From positions 434,001-498,000 of the forward strand of contig RBKR01000024.1 of assembly GCA_004835665.1 (NCBI GenBank): a DNA stretch of 64,000 bases. The letters are read 5' to 3'. Numbering within the stretch: position 1 is the stretch's first letter; the number at the start of each line of letters is the position of its first letter. Both the position numbers and the translations under genes were made by a program. The notes under the pieces are model-generated. The model ran no database searches, was not told the DNA's origin, and saw only the letters and a program-made list of their open reading frames with translations. Shown here piece after piece: positions 38,204 through 47,639 of this stretch. The stretch comes from Phoma sp. XZ068 (lineage: Eukaryota; Ascomycota; Dothideomycetes; Pleosporales; Didymellaceae).

Positions 38204-40346
38204 CCGTAGCTTATCACCCCTCCGGCAGGATCACCTTCCCGGCAGCGAACACCAAACCCACCGACATTGGAGATGAGGCTGCAGCAGCTACCACAATTGC
38301 TATTATTACAAGACCTCTTGGTAAAGGTATCGCATAAGCATGATAATCAATCCCATCTATCTAAATCTCATTGGTGGATTGATAGCGCGGCCTGAATTGG
38401 AGGTAGGCGGCAGAGGTGGTAGGGAAGGCGTAGAAGGAGCCCCTACCTTAGCACCACCACGTGCAACCACCACCAGCTTCTTTTTGCTCTGTGAGGTGAG
38501 CTCTTTCTTATTACCCTTTTTAGTAAATATCCTCTGCTTTTGGAGTCGTTCTTTGGCTTCCTTTGCGCGCTTCTTCTCCTCGCGCTTTGCCGCCTGATCT
38601 GCCTCCTTCTGCACCCTCCGCGCCTCCCTTTCAACCTTAGTATTAGCGACCCTTTGGCGCCTCTCTTCAAGCATTCTTTGCCTGCTTTCCCTCCTAACTA
38701 CCCTCTCTGCCTTCCGGGCAGCTTTCTGTTGTTGTACTTGTAGTTCCTCCTGCTCCACCAGCGCTGTAAGTTCTCTGTATCTAGCGATCGCCTTAGGTGA
38801 AAGGAGTAAGGCTCCACCTTGGGTGTAACCCTCTTGTTCAAGCCTGTCAATTGCACTACGCTTCTTAGGCTTCTTCTTGCGCCGTAGTGAACGTTTGGCG
38901 CCTTCAAGCTCGCCATCGCGGAGGTTGTGCTTGATAATCTGAGTGTGGACCTGAGCCTCAAGCTCCTTGGCTGCTAGAGTGGTAATATCTTCAACCGCCG
39001 CTCTTATAAGGCGCCTCATGCCTCTCCAGTCGCCCGCGCTTAGTGTTGAGGTGGTAGAGCCTTCGCGATCTTGCTGAGGAGGAGGGGTGGTAAACTTCTT
39101 GAGGATCCTATCTGGGTTGGTAGGAAAGATCCCAGTGACCTCGAAAGAGCTCTGAATGAGCTCTTCTGTAAAGGAGGCGTTCCAAGCGTTCCAGAACAGG
39201 ACAAAGAAGTCTCTCTTAGCTAGAGGTGTAAGCCCTTGGCTCTCAAAGGTATAGCAAGAGAGCTCATTGTGGTACGAAGAGGAGAGAGGCTTAAAGAGCG
39301 ATACATCAAGTGGGTGCAGGGTATGGGTCGCATGAGCTGGAAACCGAAGGAGGAGGATCTTGTTCTGGTCGCAATAGTTGACGAAAGGCATGGTAAGGTG
39401 AGATCCATGGCCATCAACAATGAGGAGGCGCCATGACTGACGCGCCTTTGCCTTAGTTCGGCGATCAAAAACGTTCTTGAGCCATCCAAGCGCTATCTCG
39501 TCGTTAGACCAGCCAGAGGGAGAGGCGGTGATAAAGGCAGAGTGATGCTCAGGGTTGACGTCGGCTACCCAGCTCTCTTGCACCAAGGAGGCGTCTGACT
39601 GGTAGATGAGGGTAGGATCCAGAGCCGTCCCATCAGCGCATATACATGCCATAACGGTTATCCACTCGCGTGAGCCGTCCTGGATAGGAGCCCTACACCT
39701 GCCTTGCTCCCATGCTTGTCTGCTGAAGATCCTCTTTGATCGACCAATCTGGCCGATAAGGAAGCCTTTCTCGTCAAGATTGTAGCTATGACAAGGCTCT
39801 ATGCTGTACTCAGCTATCTTGGCTTGGATGAGGTCAAAGTAGTGCTTATATCTTGCAGCTGAATCAGCTAGATGGCGCTCACGGTCCATGGCAGTCGTCC
39901 ACTTCGGGATAAGTTCATCGTGGTAACGCCTGAGGAAGCGCGACACCCAGGCCTTTCCAACCTCAGTTCTAGCTATTGTAGAGGCAAAGGAGCGCACCAT
40001 GGCTCTAGTAGGAGGTAGGCCTTTGTCAGTAAGATCTATGATATACTGCACCAGCTCCTTTTCCTCGATCTCGTCGAGTTTCCGCTGGTCGCGCGCCGCG
40101 GCCTCCCGGGACTGAGCTAACCCTCTCCACCTATCCTGCAGTGTAGATCTGGCAACACCGTGCTTTCTGGCCATTTCTGATATCGAAATAGGATCAATGA
40201 ACCTCCAAGATTCCATTTCTTCAAGCGCAGCCTCGATTGGAGTCATGTTGGTGGGGATATAGGGGGTGGTAGGGTGGGTGAACGTTCTTTGGTTTTGGTT
40301 TTCCCCGCCGGCTAGTTGGTCCTGCCGGAGGGGTGATAAGCTACGG
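38204..40346 (-). mobile_element. Complete Fot1/pogo-type transposon (element M)
   Basis: 2,143 bp between TA duplications (38202-38203 and 40347-40348). Perfect 27-bp terminal inverted repeats at 38204-38230 and 40320-40346, beginning ccgtagcttatcacccctc. It carries one intact transposase and is inserted in the host gene in the same orientation as it. Confidence 0.93.
38357..40246 (-). CDS. Intact pogo-type transposase of element M
   Basis: 629 residues from ATG 40246 (MTPIEAALEEMESWRFIDPI); the frame stays open further upstream only because it reads through the terminal repeat. Helix-turn-helix N-terminus (ISISEMARKHGVARSTLQDR), CENPB-type domain (LVQYIIDLTDKGLPPTRAMV; WVSRFLRRYHDELIPKWTTA), DDE core with acidic residues in YNLDEKGFLIG, LLIVDGHGSH and LHPLDVSLF, and a long charged C-terminal coiled coil (KKRAKEAKERLQKQR). 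No stop or frameshift. Nuclear cut-and-paste transposase; all three catalytic acidic positions are present. Confidence 0.93.
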   Translation of the reverse strand: MTPIEAALEEMESWRFIDPISISEMARKHGVARSTLQDRWRGLAQSREAAARDQRKLDEIEEKELVQYIIDLTDKGLPPTRAMVRSFASTIARTEVGKAWVSRFLRRYHDELIPKWTTAMDRERHLADSAARYKHYFDLIQAKIAEYSIEPCHSYNLDEKGFLIGQIGRSKRIFSRQAWEQGRCRAPIQDGSREWITVMACICADGTALDPTLIYQSDASLVQESWVADVNPEHHSAFITASPSGWSNDEIALGWLKNVFDRRTKAKARQSWRLLIVDGHGSHLTMPFVNYCDQNKILLLRFPAHATHTLHPLDVSLFKPLSSSYHNELSCYTFESQGLTPLAKRDFFVLFWNAWNASFTEELIQSSFEVTGIFPTNPDRILKKFTTPPPQQDREGSTTSTLSAGDWRGMRRLIRAAVEDITTLAAKELEAQVHTQIIKHNLRDGELEGAKRSLRRKKKPKKRSAIDRLEQEGYTQGGALLLSPKAIARYRELTALVEQEELQVQQQKAARKAERVVRRESRQRMLEERRQRVANTKVEREARRVQKEADQAAKREEKKRAKEAKERLQKQRIFTKKGNKKELTSQSKKKLVVVARGGAKVGAPSTPSLPPLPPTSNSGRAINPPMRFR

Positions 40347-40354
40347 TACCGGTA
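40347..40354. other. Palindrome TACCGGTA between two transposons: probable excision footprint
   Basis: Elements M and P are separated only by taccggta. The TA of M and the TA of P flank ccgg, i.e. CC plus GG, the two outermost bases from each end of an element with CC...GG termini. Tc1/mariner-type transposases leave exactly such TA-NN..NN-TA scars. Confidence 0.6.
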
Positions 40355-42499
40355 CCGTGCACGGACTCGTGATGCGCATGGACGCGTGATGCGCACCCCA
40401 CCAACTTTTGACGCGTCGTTTGCACCCCCATACCTCAACATCACGATGCCGTTAGAGGAAGCCCTTGAAGAGCTAGATAGTTTGAAGCCTGGAGAACATT
40501 TTTCATATACAGCTCTTTCTAAAAAACACAGTTGTTGTCGCTCAACGTTGACGCGTCAACACCGTGGTGAAGTCGTCAGCCATGCAACCAAGGCATCTTC
40601 CCAACGACTGCTACACCCACGCGATGAGGTAGAGGTTGTACAGTACATCAGAGGACTCACAGAGAGACACTTAATGCCTACAAGGCAGATGATTTTAAAT
40701 ATAGTCACTCCCTTGTGTGCTTGGGCGCCAAGCGATCGATGGGTGACGCGCTTCCTTCATCGCAACCACGACACGCTTATTACGGCCTGGACAACACCTA
40801 TGGAAACCAGCCGCCACGAGGCTGATTCTAGTGAGAAGTACCGCCTGTACTTCACTCTTTTGCACGGTAAAATCGACGAGCATGAGGTAGAGGCGGAGAA
40901 CACGTACAACATGGATGAGAAGGGCTTCATGATTGGAGTGATTGGAAAGAGCGTCAGAATCTTTGATAAGGAGCTCTATGGGCTTAAGCAGTATAAGCAG
41001 TCATCGCACGACGGCAACAGAAAATGGGTGACGGTGCTGGCATCAATATGTGGCGATGGGTCAACCTTACCTCCAGCAGTCATATTTCCTTCACCATCAC
41101 TCACGGTACAGCAAAGCTGGGTACGCGAAATCGATGCCGATAAGCACTCTATCCACTTCGGCGTCTCACATAATGGATGGACGAACGACGATTTGGGTTT
41201 GGCGTGGTTGCAACAGGTGTTTGATCGCTATACTAAGGTCAAGGCTCGGGGGAAGTACAGGTTACTTATCCTTGACGGGCACGGCAGCCACGTGACGAAG
41301 GCCTTCATCGATTACGCTCATAACCACAGGATTCTGCTGCTTATCTTCCCTCCGCACGCTACCCACACGCTTCAGCCGCTCGATGTGGTGTGCTTCAAAT
41401 CGCTGGCGTCAAACTACTCCAAAGAGCTCCTTCGTCGCAACCACACCACACTAGGCTGGTGCCCAGTCAATCAGAGCGACTTCTTCTCTATTTTCTGGGC
41501 GGCCTGGAAGAGTACCTTCACTGAGGCGTTGGCCAAGCGAGCCTTTGAGTGCACTGGAATCTACCCACCCAACGCTGACGTTATACTCGATCGGTTCAAA
41601 ACACCACCACCTCAGTCACCTAGCACGACTCCAGAGCCATCAAAGCTTCAGCCAGCACCTAGTTCACCTAGTTATTTGAAGACGCAGAGGCTGTTAAGGC
41701 GTGAGCGGGCAAGTGATCAACCTGGTACCGCTGCAGCAGTTGACCAGGCCTTCCACCGACTCCATGTGCAATTAGAGCTATATAAGCACAAGGTAGAGGG
41801 CCTTGAAGAGGCCTTATCAGTTAATAAGAAGAAGAGGAAGAAGAAGAAAGTACTGCCTTTGCAACCTACTGACCCTAACGTGCAAGGTGGAGCTGTTTTG
41901 TACAGTCCAAGTGCGAAAGAGCGAGCTGAACAAGAGCTTAAGGCAATTGAGCAGCGGAAATTAGAAGAAGACGCTGCTAAGACTACCAGGCGTGAAATTC
42001 AACACCAAAATAAGCTGCTTAAGGTCAAAGAGCAAGAGCAGAAGCGTGCAGAGAGAGAGAGGGTAGCAGAAGAGCGCGCTCAGAAGCGTGCTGAAGAGCG
42101 CGCTCAAATCGACGCTCGCAAGGCAGCCAGAGCAGCTGCAAAAGCGCTTCGCGACGCTGGAAAAAGTATCCAATTGCCTAAACAGGCTATAGGCAAGGCC
42201 TCACAGCAATTGCAGTCAAAAGTAACGAAGCGTCGTGGTCGTGGTGGTGTGCGCAGTCGGCAGGTTGCTCATAAGCCGTCCCCACCACCACCACCTGTCA
42301 AGACCAAGAGCGGTCGCTACACCAAGCCTACGTACAAAATGAGATCGTCAAAATGTGCGCAATAGTCAATAGATTAATCCACCAGCTTTTCTCGTGATGA
42401 TCGCGTTTGTGTGTGGCTCAATAGCCTCACTTTTATCTGGGGGTCAAAAGTGGTTGGGTGCGCATCACGCGTCCATGCGCATCACGAGTCCGTGCACGG
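40355..42499 (+). mobile_element. Complete Fot1/pogo-type transposon (element P)
   Basis: 2,145 bp between TA copies (40353-40354 and 42500-42501). The terminal inverted repeats are perfect over 44 bp (40355-40398 and 42456-42499) and imperfect for about 15 more; each contains the direct repeat cgtgatgcgca twice. One intact transposase. It is oriented opposite to element M, head to head. Confidence 0.95.
40446..42365 (+). CDS. Intact pogo-type transposase of element P
   Basis: 639 residues from ATG 40446 (MPLEEALEELDSLKPGEHFS). N-terminal helix-turn-helix (YTALSKKHSCCRSTLTRQHR), CENPB-type domain (VVQYIRGLTERHLMPTRQMI; WVTRFLHRNHDTLITAWTTP), DDE core acidic residues in YNMDEKGFMIG, LLILDGHGSH and LQPLDVVCF, a distal FFSIFWAAWKSTFTEALAKR block and a basic/charged C-terminal coiled coil ending KPTYKMRSSKCAQ. 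Open frame upstream to 40266 is read-through of the terminal repeat and of element M. Divergent from M (about 65% of motifs differ in detail), so they are separate families. No lesion. Confidence 0.93.
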   Translation: MPLEEALEELDSLKPGEHFSYTALSKKHSCCRSTLTRQHRGEVVSHATKASSQRLLHPRDEVEVVQYIRGLTERHLMPTRQMILNIVTPLCAWAPSDRWVTRFLHRNHDTLITAWTTPMETSRHEADSSEKYRLYFTLLHGKIDEHEVEAENTYNMDEKGFMIGVIGKSVRIFDKELYGLKQYKQSSHDGNRKWVTVLASICGDGSTLPPAVIFPSPSLTVQQSWVREIDADKHSIHFGVSHNGWTNDDLGLAWLQQVFDRYTKVKARGKYRLLILDGHGSHVTKAFIDYAHNHRILLLIFPPHATHTLQPLDVVCFKSLASNYSKELLRRNHTTLGWCPVNQSDFFSIFWAAWKSTFTEALAKRAFECTGIYPPNADVILDRFKTPPPQSPSTTPEPSKLQPAPSSPSYLKTQRLLRRERASDQPGTAAAVDQAFHRLHVQLELYKHKVEGLEEALSVNKKKRKKKKVLPLQPTDPNVQGGAVLYSPSAKERAEQELKAIEQRKLEEDAAKTTRREIQHQNKLLKVKEQEQKRAERERVAEERAQKRAEERAQIDARKAARAAAKALRDAGKSIQLPKQAIGKASQQLQSKVTKRRGRGGVRSRQVAHKPSPPPPPVKTKSGRYTKPTYKMRSSKCAQ

Positions 42500-42726
42500 T
42501 ATTCGCTGATTGATTCTAGTCCTTCGTAGAGCCGGCGTTCTCGCACGCCGCCCTTCTCCGCCTCCCCGCCGAGCTCCTTCTCCTGATCTTCTACCACGCA
42601 AACCCGCCGGATAAAATCTACCTCGCGCTCTCGTGTCGACGCCTCCTGCAAGTTTCTGCACTTGCATCCATAAAGGTCCCCTTCCTGCCTCGACATTCAA
42701 CTACACGTTCTGCCCGAAGCGTAGAG

Positions 42727-43418
42727 ATGTTGATTAGGCGCATTAAATCAGTAAACGCGCGTGGAAAACCCGACAAGCGCTGGGCACTCTGTGTTGACTG
42801 TATGCGGTACCGTCCCACCAGGAAGAGTTATTGGAATAGAAGAATAGGGGATTGGGGCCATAAGGACGCTTGGGACCGTACTGTAAGGTGCTGGAATGCG
42901 AGATGTTCTCTACAATGCCCACAGTGTTGGCAAGAGGAGTGGGAACACATTGATATCCGGACTCGCCGTAGACAAGCATCAACCAGCTGTCCTTAGCCTC
43001 CAGGAATAGCGACCCTTACTCCGGCACAACTTGCAGAAGTTGTCCCACAAGCAGCGAGAACGTCGGAACTAAATCCTACGCACAATGGTTCAGTCCCCTT
43101 ATTGTATGCCTCGTGCGCGCCGTTGCCATTCCAGCTCCTCCCCTGCTCTGAGGTTTATAGTCCCCATTCTCTAACCATACTTTTGTAATTGCAGCTGACT
43201 ATAATGCCCAGTTCAAAAGGATTGCACCGAAGTGGATTATCATAGACCGTAAGGACCTACCGAACGACCCTGAATATGTATATGATCCTCAACCACCAAA
43301 CGAATGCTCCCAATTGGGATACTATGTCCTCAATGCTCAGTCACATCATAATTGCTGCTTACGCTCATCACCCACATCTACATCTTCAGCACAAAAGCAA
43401 GGCCGAGTACCCGCCTAG
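42727..43418 (+). CDS. Cys-rich hypothetical protein (possible F-box-protein C-terminal type)
   Basis: Exon from about 42727 encodes MLIRRIKSVNARGKPDKRWA and then a Cys-rich stretch: LCVDCMRYRPTRKSYW ... VRCWNARCSLQCPQCWQEEW, four C-x2-C-like pairs that could bind zinc. A good acceptor (ttgtaattgcag at about 43194) opens a second exon, DYNAQFKRIAPKWIIIDRKD then LPNDPEYVYDPQPPNECSQL, ending with TAG at 43416-43418. The donor was not fixed, so the join is uncertain. The layout resembles the Cys-rich tails of fungal F-box proteins, but no F-box is visible. The start lies 30 bp from the host gene's start on the other strand, a shared promoter. Confidence 0.45.
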
Positions 43419-43938
43419 CCACACGGCGACGGAGGACTTGTGGAAGACCCATAGGTGCTTAATCTGAAGTCTGTTAGAGGCATGCTAAGCAGGAAAGGGA
43501 CGATGTAACACTTTGGAATCCTGCGTCCAAATCCTCAAGAACCCGAAGATAAGGACAAATCTGAGTACGAAAGTGAACCTGAGGAGCAGAGGAACAGAGG
43601 CCTATGTGACGGATAGACAAGGCCAGCTTTATACTCGACGATCTGGACAGCGAACCAAGCCACTAGTATAACATGTAAGTGCTGCGACCAGGCCATTGTA
43701 AAGACGGAAAGGGTTGGAAAGGTTTTGCTGTACTTAAAGAGCTGCAGCGAAGTTTCCAAGTTGACCGTGGAGGAAAATGAAGACCAATGACAAAGAAAGA
43801 AGTGCTGTTTGTTTGTGGCAGCGTGGCCGTCGGAATATGTACCTCGAACTATTCTGGCTAGAACATATGGCAACCGATAAGCAAATCCAATGAATGTAAG
43901 ATTTCATGCAATGGGCGAGTGCTCAGTATCGACATGTA
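43419..43938. other. No recognised gene
   Basis: 3' flank of the Cys-rich gene and of the LPMO-like gene. The minus ORF 43535-43873 is not recognised. Confidence 0.35.
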
Positions 43939-44970
43939 CTAGACTTGCCTCACTGAGTCTGCTCGGTAGGTCGCATCGCATTCGATCGTCCGAATGGTGT
44001 AAGCATTATCCCCGTGAATCACCCCACAGGACACGTCCCAACCATACTCGAAGTCGTCGCTTCTCGGGTTCGAAAGCTTAGCACCCGGCATACACTTAGC
44101 GTCGACTGTGAAATAACTCGTTTCCATGATCGGTGCCGAGTCCCATTTACATACGTCGCTCAAACGCCTTTGCAGAGGCTGCTCATTTGTGTCAAAGTTT
44201 TTCCTTGACTGCAACGGTGTTTGAAGACCTCTGAGCTATCAAGCGTTACTGGGGTTTGGCTTGCCTTTGACGGTCTTAATGTAGATGTCTCGTTATTCTG
44301 TCCGAAGCCGATGCGAACCTTAGCACAATTCAGGTAGGACTCGTGCTCCCGATTAAGCCAAACCCACACAAATAAGGCGATTTCCTCTGGAACCCCAAGC
44401 GGAACCCAAAAGTCGAAGGTCTGGGATTCTGGGGACCCGTCGCCTCCACGACGCGGGCAGTTGCCGAAGAACGAGGCTGCAGCTTTCCATGTTAACCCTC
44501 GATCTACCGAAAATCCTACTTGGCAGCTGCCACCATCATGGGTGGAGCCCTGTGCATTCGAGGAGTAGGTGTAGTCCGATAACTGGAAGTAAGCCTCCTG
44601 ACCAGCTGTCCAAACCACCTGTGGCTCTTCCCGATCGAAGAGATCGATATGGCCGCGGCAGAGACCTGGATCCAGTAGCGTGGGACCGCAGTCTTTATCG
44701 CAACATCCCAGGGGAAAGTTTAGTTGTGGATCTGGCCGAGTAGAAAATGCATTTGCTTCCTTGACGCCACCCAAAGGCCCGGGATACTAGAGCGAACTGG
44801 GAGTGACTTTGTTAGTCCATACAATCTTCGCATTGCTGTTGCAACTATCATGGAAGATGGGTAGCTACCATCAAAGTGCTCTATGGACGAGTACTTACAT
44901 GTGCGCATTAGCCATAGCTGTCAAAGCAAGAAAGCCTACTGCTTCCACAACGCATGCCCGATATCGATTC
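43939..44970 (-). pseudogene. LPMO-like secreted protein (AA11-type or related), with 5' lesions
   Basis: The minus strand near 44950-44899 encodes a signal-peptide-like VVEAVGFLALTAMANAHM ending in an Ala followed by H-M; a mature N-terminal His is the hallmark of copper lytic polysaccharide monooxygenases. An intron starts at 44898 (gtaagt). The body has YPGPLGGVKEANAFSTRPDP, CDKDCGPTLLDPGLCRGHID, SCQVGFSVDRGLTWKAAASF and EEIALFVWVWLNREHESYLN-C, matching chitin-active fungal LPMO relatives. A 50-bp intron (44228-44179) joins in phase to a last exon ending at 43939 (CKWDSAPIMETSYFTVDAKC). Problems: no ATG is in frame with the signal peptide (the nearest is shifted by one base), and the best acceptor leaves a TAG five codons into exon 2. 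The gene is probably recently inactivated, or the 5' model is incomplete. Confidence 0.55.
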
Positions 44971-45735
44971 TTGGTCAACGTTGACGACAGTAGTATCGTC
45001 CAGACCTGATGGCCTCTACCTGTGTTTATCTCTATTGATGAGAAGGAGGTTCACTTGCGTTTCTGAGCAGGCAGTTTGGCGCCCTGTCGTGACTCTAGCT
45101 TTGAACTGGACGGAGCTTCCGCAACTAGAAACCTGCAATTGAACATGCACAAGGATGCGACGGCCTAAAATACTTTGCAACAGCTCGTGAATGAGCTAGA
45201 GAGCTGATCAGGCATGGGGAAGAGATCATAACAACGTCTCCAAGCTTTGAGCCAAATTTTCAGAACATCTAGCTTGCATGTCATGATTGCTCATCAGTCA
45301 CCTTTGCTTATCTAGCAGGAACAAGTACGTTTCCACGCTCATTAAGTGACCCCGCAATTCTCAGAGGCCCGCTTGTATCAGCTGTGTTTATGCATTTGCT
45401 TGGCGTGTACCCAGAGATTGGGTAACCCAACACGACTGCGTTCAAATTCCCAACGACAAGAATCGGCGTGTGATACCCCTAGCAGCATAAGGGAAGCGCT
45501 TTTAAATGAACGATTTTTACTGTTTTAAGTTGAATGAATGGCTCAGAAGTGTGCTGCATCAAGTACGAGGAAGGACCCCTGAGATACCCAAAGAAGCCTT
45601 GACGCTTTCATCCACCCTTGGACTTTTGTGGAGCAAAATCGCCAACGACTTCTCGTATAACGTATTCCATCATCGAGTGCGCCAAACCATCGAGCGAGCC
45701 AAAATCTCTTGGCACCACCAACTTATGTTACAAAT
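44971..45735. other. No recognised gene
   Basis: A plus frame at 45506-45735 (WLRSVLHQVRGRTPEIPKEA; KIANDFSYNVFHHRVRQTIE) has coding-like texture but runs into the transposon inverted repeat at 45738; it may be the remnant of something interrupted by that insertion. Confidence 0.35.
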
Positions 45736-45737
45736 TA

Positions 45738-47587
45738 ACGTGTTTCCCAAGCGAGCTGGCCGCCCCAAGCAAGCTGGCCACCCTACTAATTTACGCACCT
45801 TGCATGCAAATAACTAAACACCATAACAAGCTATTGTATAGTGCATAATACTAAAATATTATTTTGACTTATCGCTCTCTCTTGCAACCTTAATTTCTAC
45901 CTTGCAGGTGCGCATGTTGTGTCCAATCTCGCCGCAACGTCCGCAGCGCCTCTCCCTACAAGCCCTCTTTGTAAGCTTCTCACCCTCCTTCTGCCCACTA
46001 GCATTCTCAGGAGTAAGGAGTAATCAAATCAAGTACGTCGCCAACAGTTAGTGTATCCTCTGTTCGAATATACTTTCTCTTGCGACTTCTACGCTCTGTT
46101 GCTGCTTCAGCTACCCTTCGAAGCCCAGCCATTTCCTTGCGCATTAACACCATTTCATGCGCTATCTTTTCAGCACCCTTTCTAAACTGGTTGACAGCTT
46201 CAATAATAGAAGCAGGCGAGGAGCTCTTGTGCTGTCCAATCCGATTGCGAATAAGGGTTGATTGAGCCTCTATTTCGCGGGCGTTGCTTGGTGTTTTGGA
46301 TTCCCACAGGGTGTCCTCTGGTACTGGAGGTGTGGGCGTGCAAAGCAATACGTCAAGCTTCGATAATACAGCCTCTGGGTTGTGTGGGACTAAGCCAGCA
46401 GCTCTAAAGCTTGCGCAGATATTCTCTCTTAAAAACGCCTTATCAAAAGCTACCTTAAAGGCTGGTAGAAAGACCACCTTCTTAACATGCTTTGTGCTGT
46501 ACCGTGCCAAGACATTTATCTCATCTCCGTACGCCCGCTTCAATAGTGAGAAGCACACCACATCAAGCGGCTGCAGCAGGTGTGACGAATGAGGAGGCAT
46601 GCATAGAACAATAATCTTCTCCTCCTTGCAGATTTTGTGGAATTCGTACGTGTTGTGGCTCTCGTGGCCGTCAACAATCAGCAGCCGGTGCATGCCTATA
46701 GTACGCGACTTTGTATGTGCGTGAAAGTGCTTTAACCACGCAATAGCAAGCTCGTTCGACGTCCAGCCGTTAGGGCTAGTCTTAAGAATCCAGTCGCGAG
46801 GTAGATCGTGGAACCAGGAGGAGATAAGCACCCTGCCGAAGACAACGAATGGTGGGATTGCCCACCCAGCTGCATTGATGCCCTGGATCACTGTAACCCA
46901 TTCGCGATTGCCTGGCTGAATCCTCTTTGGTTTGCCACGCTTCTCAGAGCCTGTAAAGACCATCTGACCTTTAATCTGACCCATCATGAAGCCTGTCTCG
47001 TCAAAGTTGTACGTGTCTTCGTCTAGGATGCCGTACTTCTCCTTGACAGACTGAACAAGCGTGAACCAGGGACTTATAACGCGTGGGTCTTCGTTAAGAG
47101 CTCGCTGGTGATCGTACGGACGACTCCGTCGAAGCTTGATCTCAGGCGTACGCTTGGTGAAGTTATCAACCCAGTGCTTGCCAACAGGCTGTTCACCACG
47201 CTCTGCTAGCAGATCACTAGCCATATCTTGAACCATAGCCCTTGTAGCCCCAATCCCTCGTGAATCTAGGTCAAGTGTGTATCTAACTATTGACTCCTCT
47301 TCTAGCTTGGTCAGCCTCTTTGAATTGGGCTCGCGATCGCGTCGTGATAGAGCTCCAGCGCGTCGGGCTTGGATAGTGCTTCGGGGAACATCGTAGGCTG
47401 CTGCAGCGCGTCTTTCGCTCTCAATCTCGTCTTGTTTAATTGCTAAGATAGCAAGCTGTAGTGATCCTTCAGTATAGGTCTTTTGCACGTTGCGTTGTGG
47501 AGGCATCACGGTTGAAAGCTGATGGGTGCAAAATCTTGGTGGGGTGGCCGGCTCGCTTGGGGTGGCCAGCTCGCTTGGGAAACACGT
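45738..47587 (-). mobile_element. Complete short pogo-type transposon (element S)
   Basis: 1,850 bp flanked by TA (45736-45737 and 47588-47589). Inverted repeats of about 49 bp with few mismatches (45738-45786 / 47539-47587), beginning acgtgtttcccaagcgagc; each repeat contains two tandem copies of an aagcgagctggccacccc-like box. One transposase on the minus strand. Confidence 0.88.
46007..47506 (-). CDS. Intact pogo-type transposase of element S
   Basis: 499 residues from ATG 47506 (MPPQRNVQKTYTEGSLQLAI). Psq-like N-terminal helix-turn-helix (RRAAAAYDVPRSTIQARRAG), CENPB-type part (IVRYTLDLDSRGIGATRAMV; KHWVDNFTKRTPEIKLRRSR), DDE core with acidic residues in YNFDETGFMMGQI, LLIVDGHESH and LQPLDVVCF, and a shorter C-terminus than elements M and P. 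A Tan1/Fot-like subgroup distinct from the others in the window (YNFDETGF versus YNMDEKGF). No lesion seen. Confidence 0.92.
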   Translation of the reverse strand: MPPQRNVQKTYTEGSLQLAILAIKQDEIESERRAAAAYDVPRSTIQARRAGALSRRDREPNSKRLTKLEEESIVRYTLDLDSRGIGATRAMVQDMASDLLAERGEQPVGKHWVDNFTKRTPEIKLRRSRPYDHQRALNEDPRVISPWFTLVQSVKEKYGILDEDTYNFDETGFMMGQIKGQMVFTGSEKRGKPKRIQPGNREWVTVIQGINAAGWAIPPFVVFGRVLISSWFHDLPRDWILKTSPNGWTSNELAIAWLKHFHAHTKSRTIGMHRLLIVDGHESHNTYEFHKICKEEKIIVLCMPPHSSHLLQPLDVVCFSLLKRAYGDEINVLARYSTKHVKKVVFLPAFKVAFDKAFLRENICASFRAAGLVPHNPEAVLSKLDVLLCTPTPPVPEDTLWESKTPSNAREIEAQSTLIRNRIGQHKSSSPASIIEAVNQFRKGAEKIAHEMVLMRKEMAGLRRVAEAATERRSRKRKYIRTEDTLTVGDVLDLITPYS

Positions 47588-47639
47588 TAAGAGATTTCTC
47601 GAAAAAAGATTATGTCCACTCTATTGAGACTTGCGTCAC

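Larger units (their letters stand above)
36673..42696 (-). pseudogene. Host gene of unknown function interrupted by two transposons
   Basis: The coding parts on the minus strand are 42696-42502 (65 codons, MSRQEGDLYGCKCRNLQEAS to ...LEGLESISE-like end), 38203-38044 (starting in the TA target, Y-G-A-G-D-L-I-A-A-L) and 37994-36673. Removing everything between the outer TA copies (42500-42501 and 38202-38203) joins gaa-TA to t-ggc in frame; a 49-bp intron (38043-37995) then restores the frame into the long 3' exon. The uninterrupted product would be about 558 residues. It holds two copies of a module: GRDILAYMK ... IVIQWYFIGKI ... YCPRLYNALKKIV and GNDIYAYMRK ... LMVKWYFIAAGI ... YPERLRNALGYI, followed by a coiled coil (RDLTNQINDIDQQIELLQTQ). 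Family unknown to me. The 3' piece alone has no good ATG at its start. Confidence 0.75.

Noticed and set aside
40247..40445. N-terminal extensions of the two divergent transposase frames
   Set aside because: The frames stay open through the terminal repeats and into the neighbouring element; the conserved protein starts at the ATGs at 40246 (minus) and 40446 (plus).
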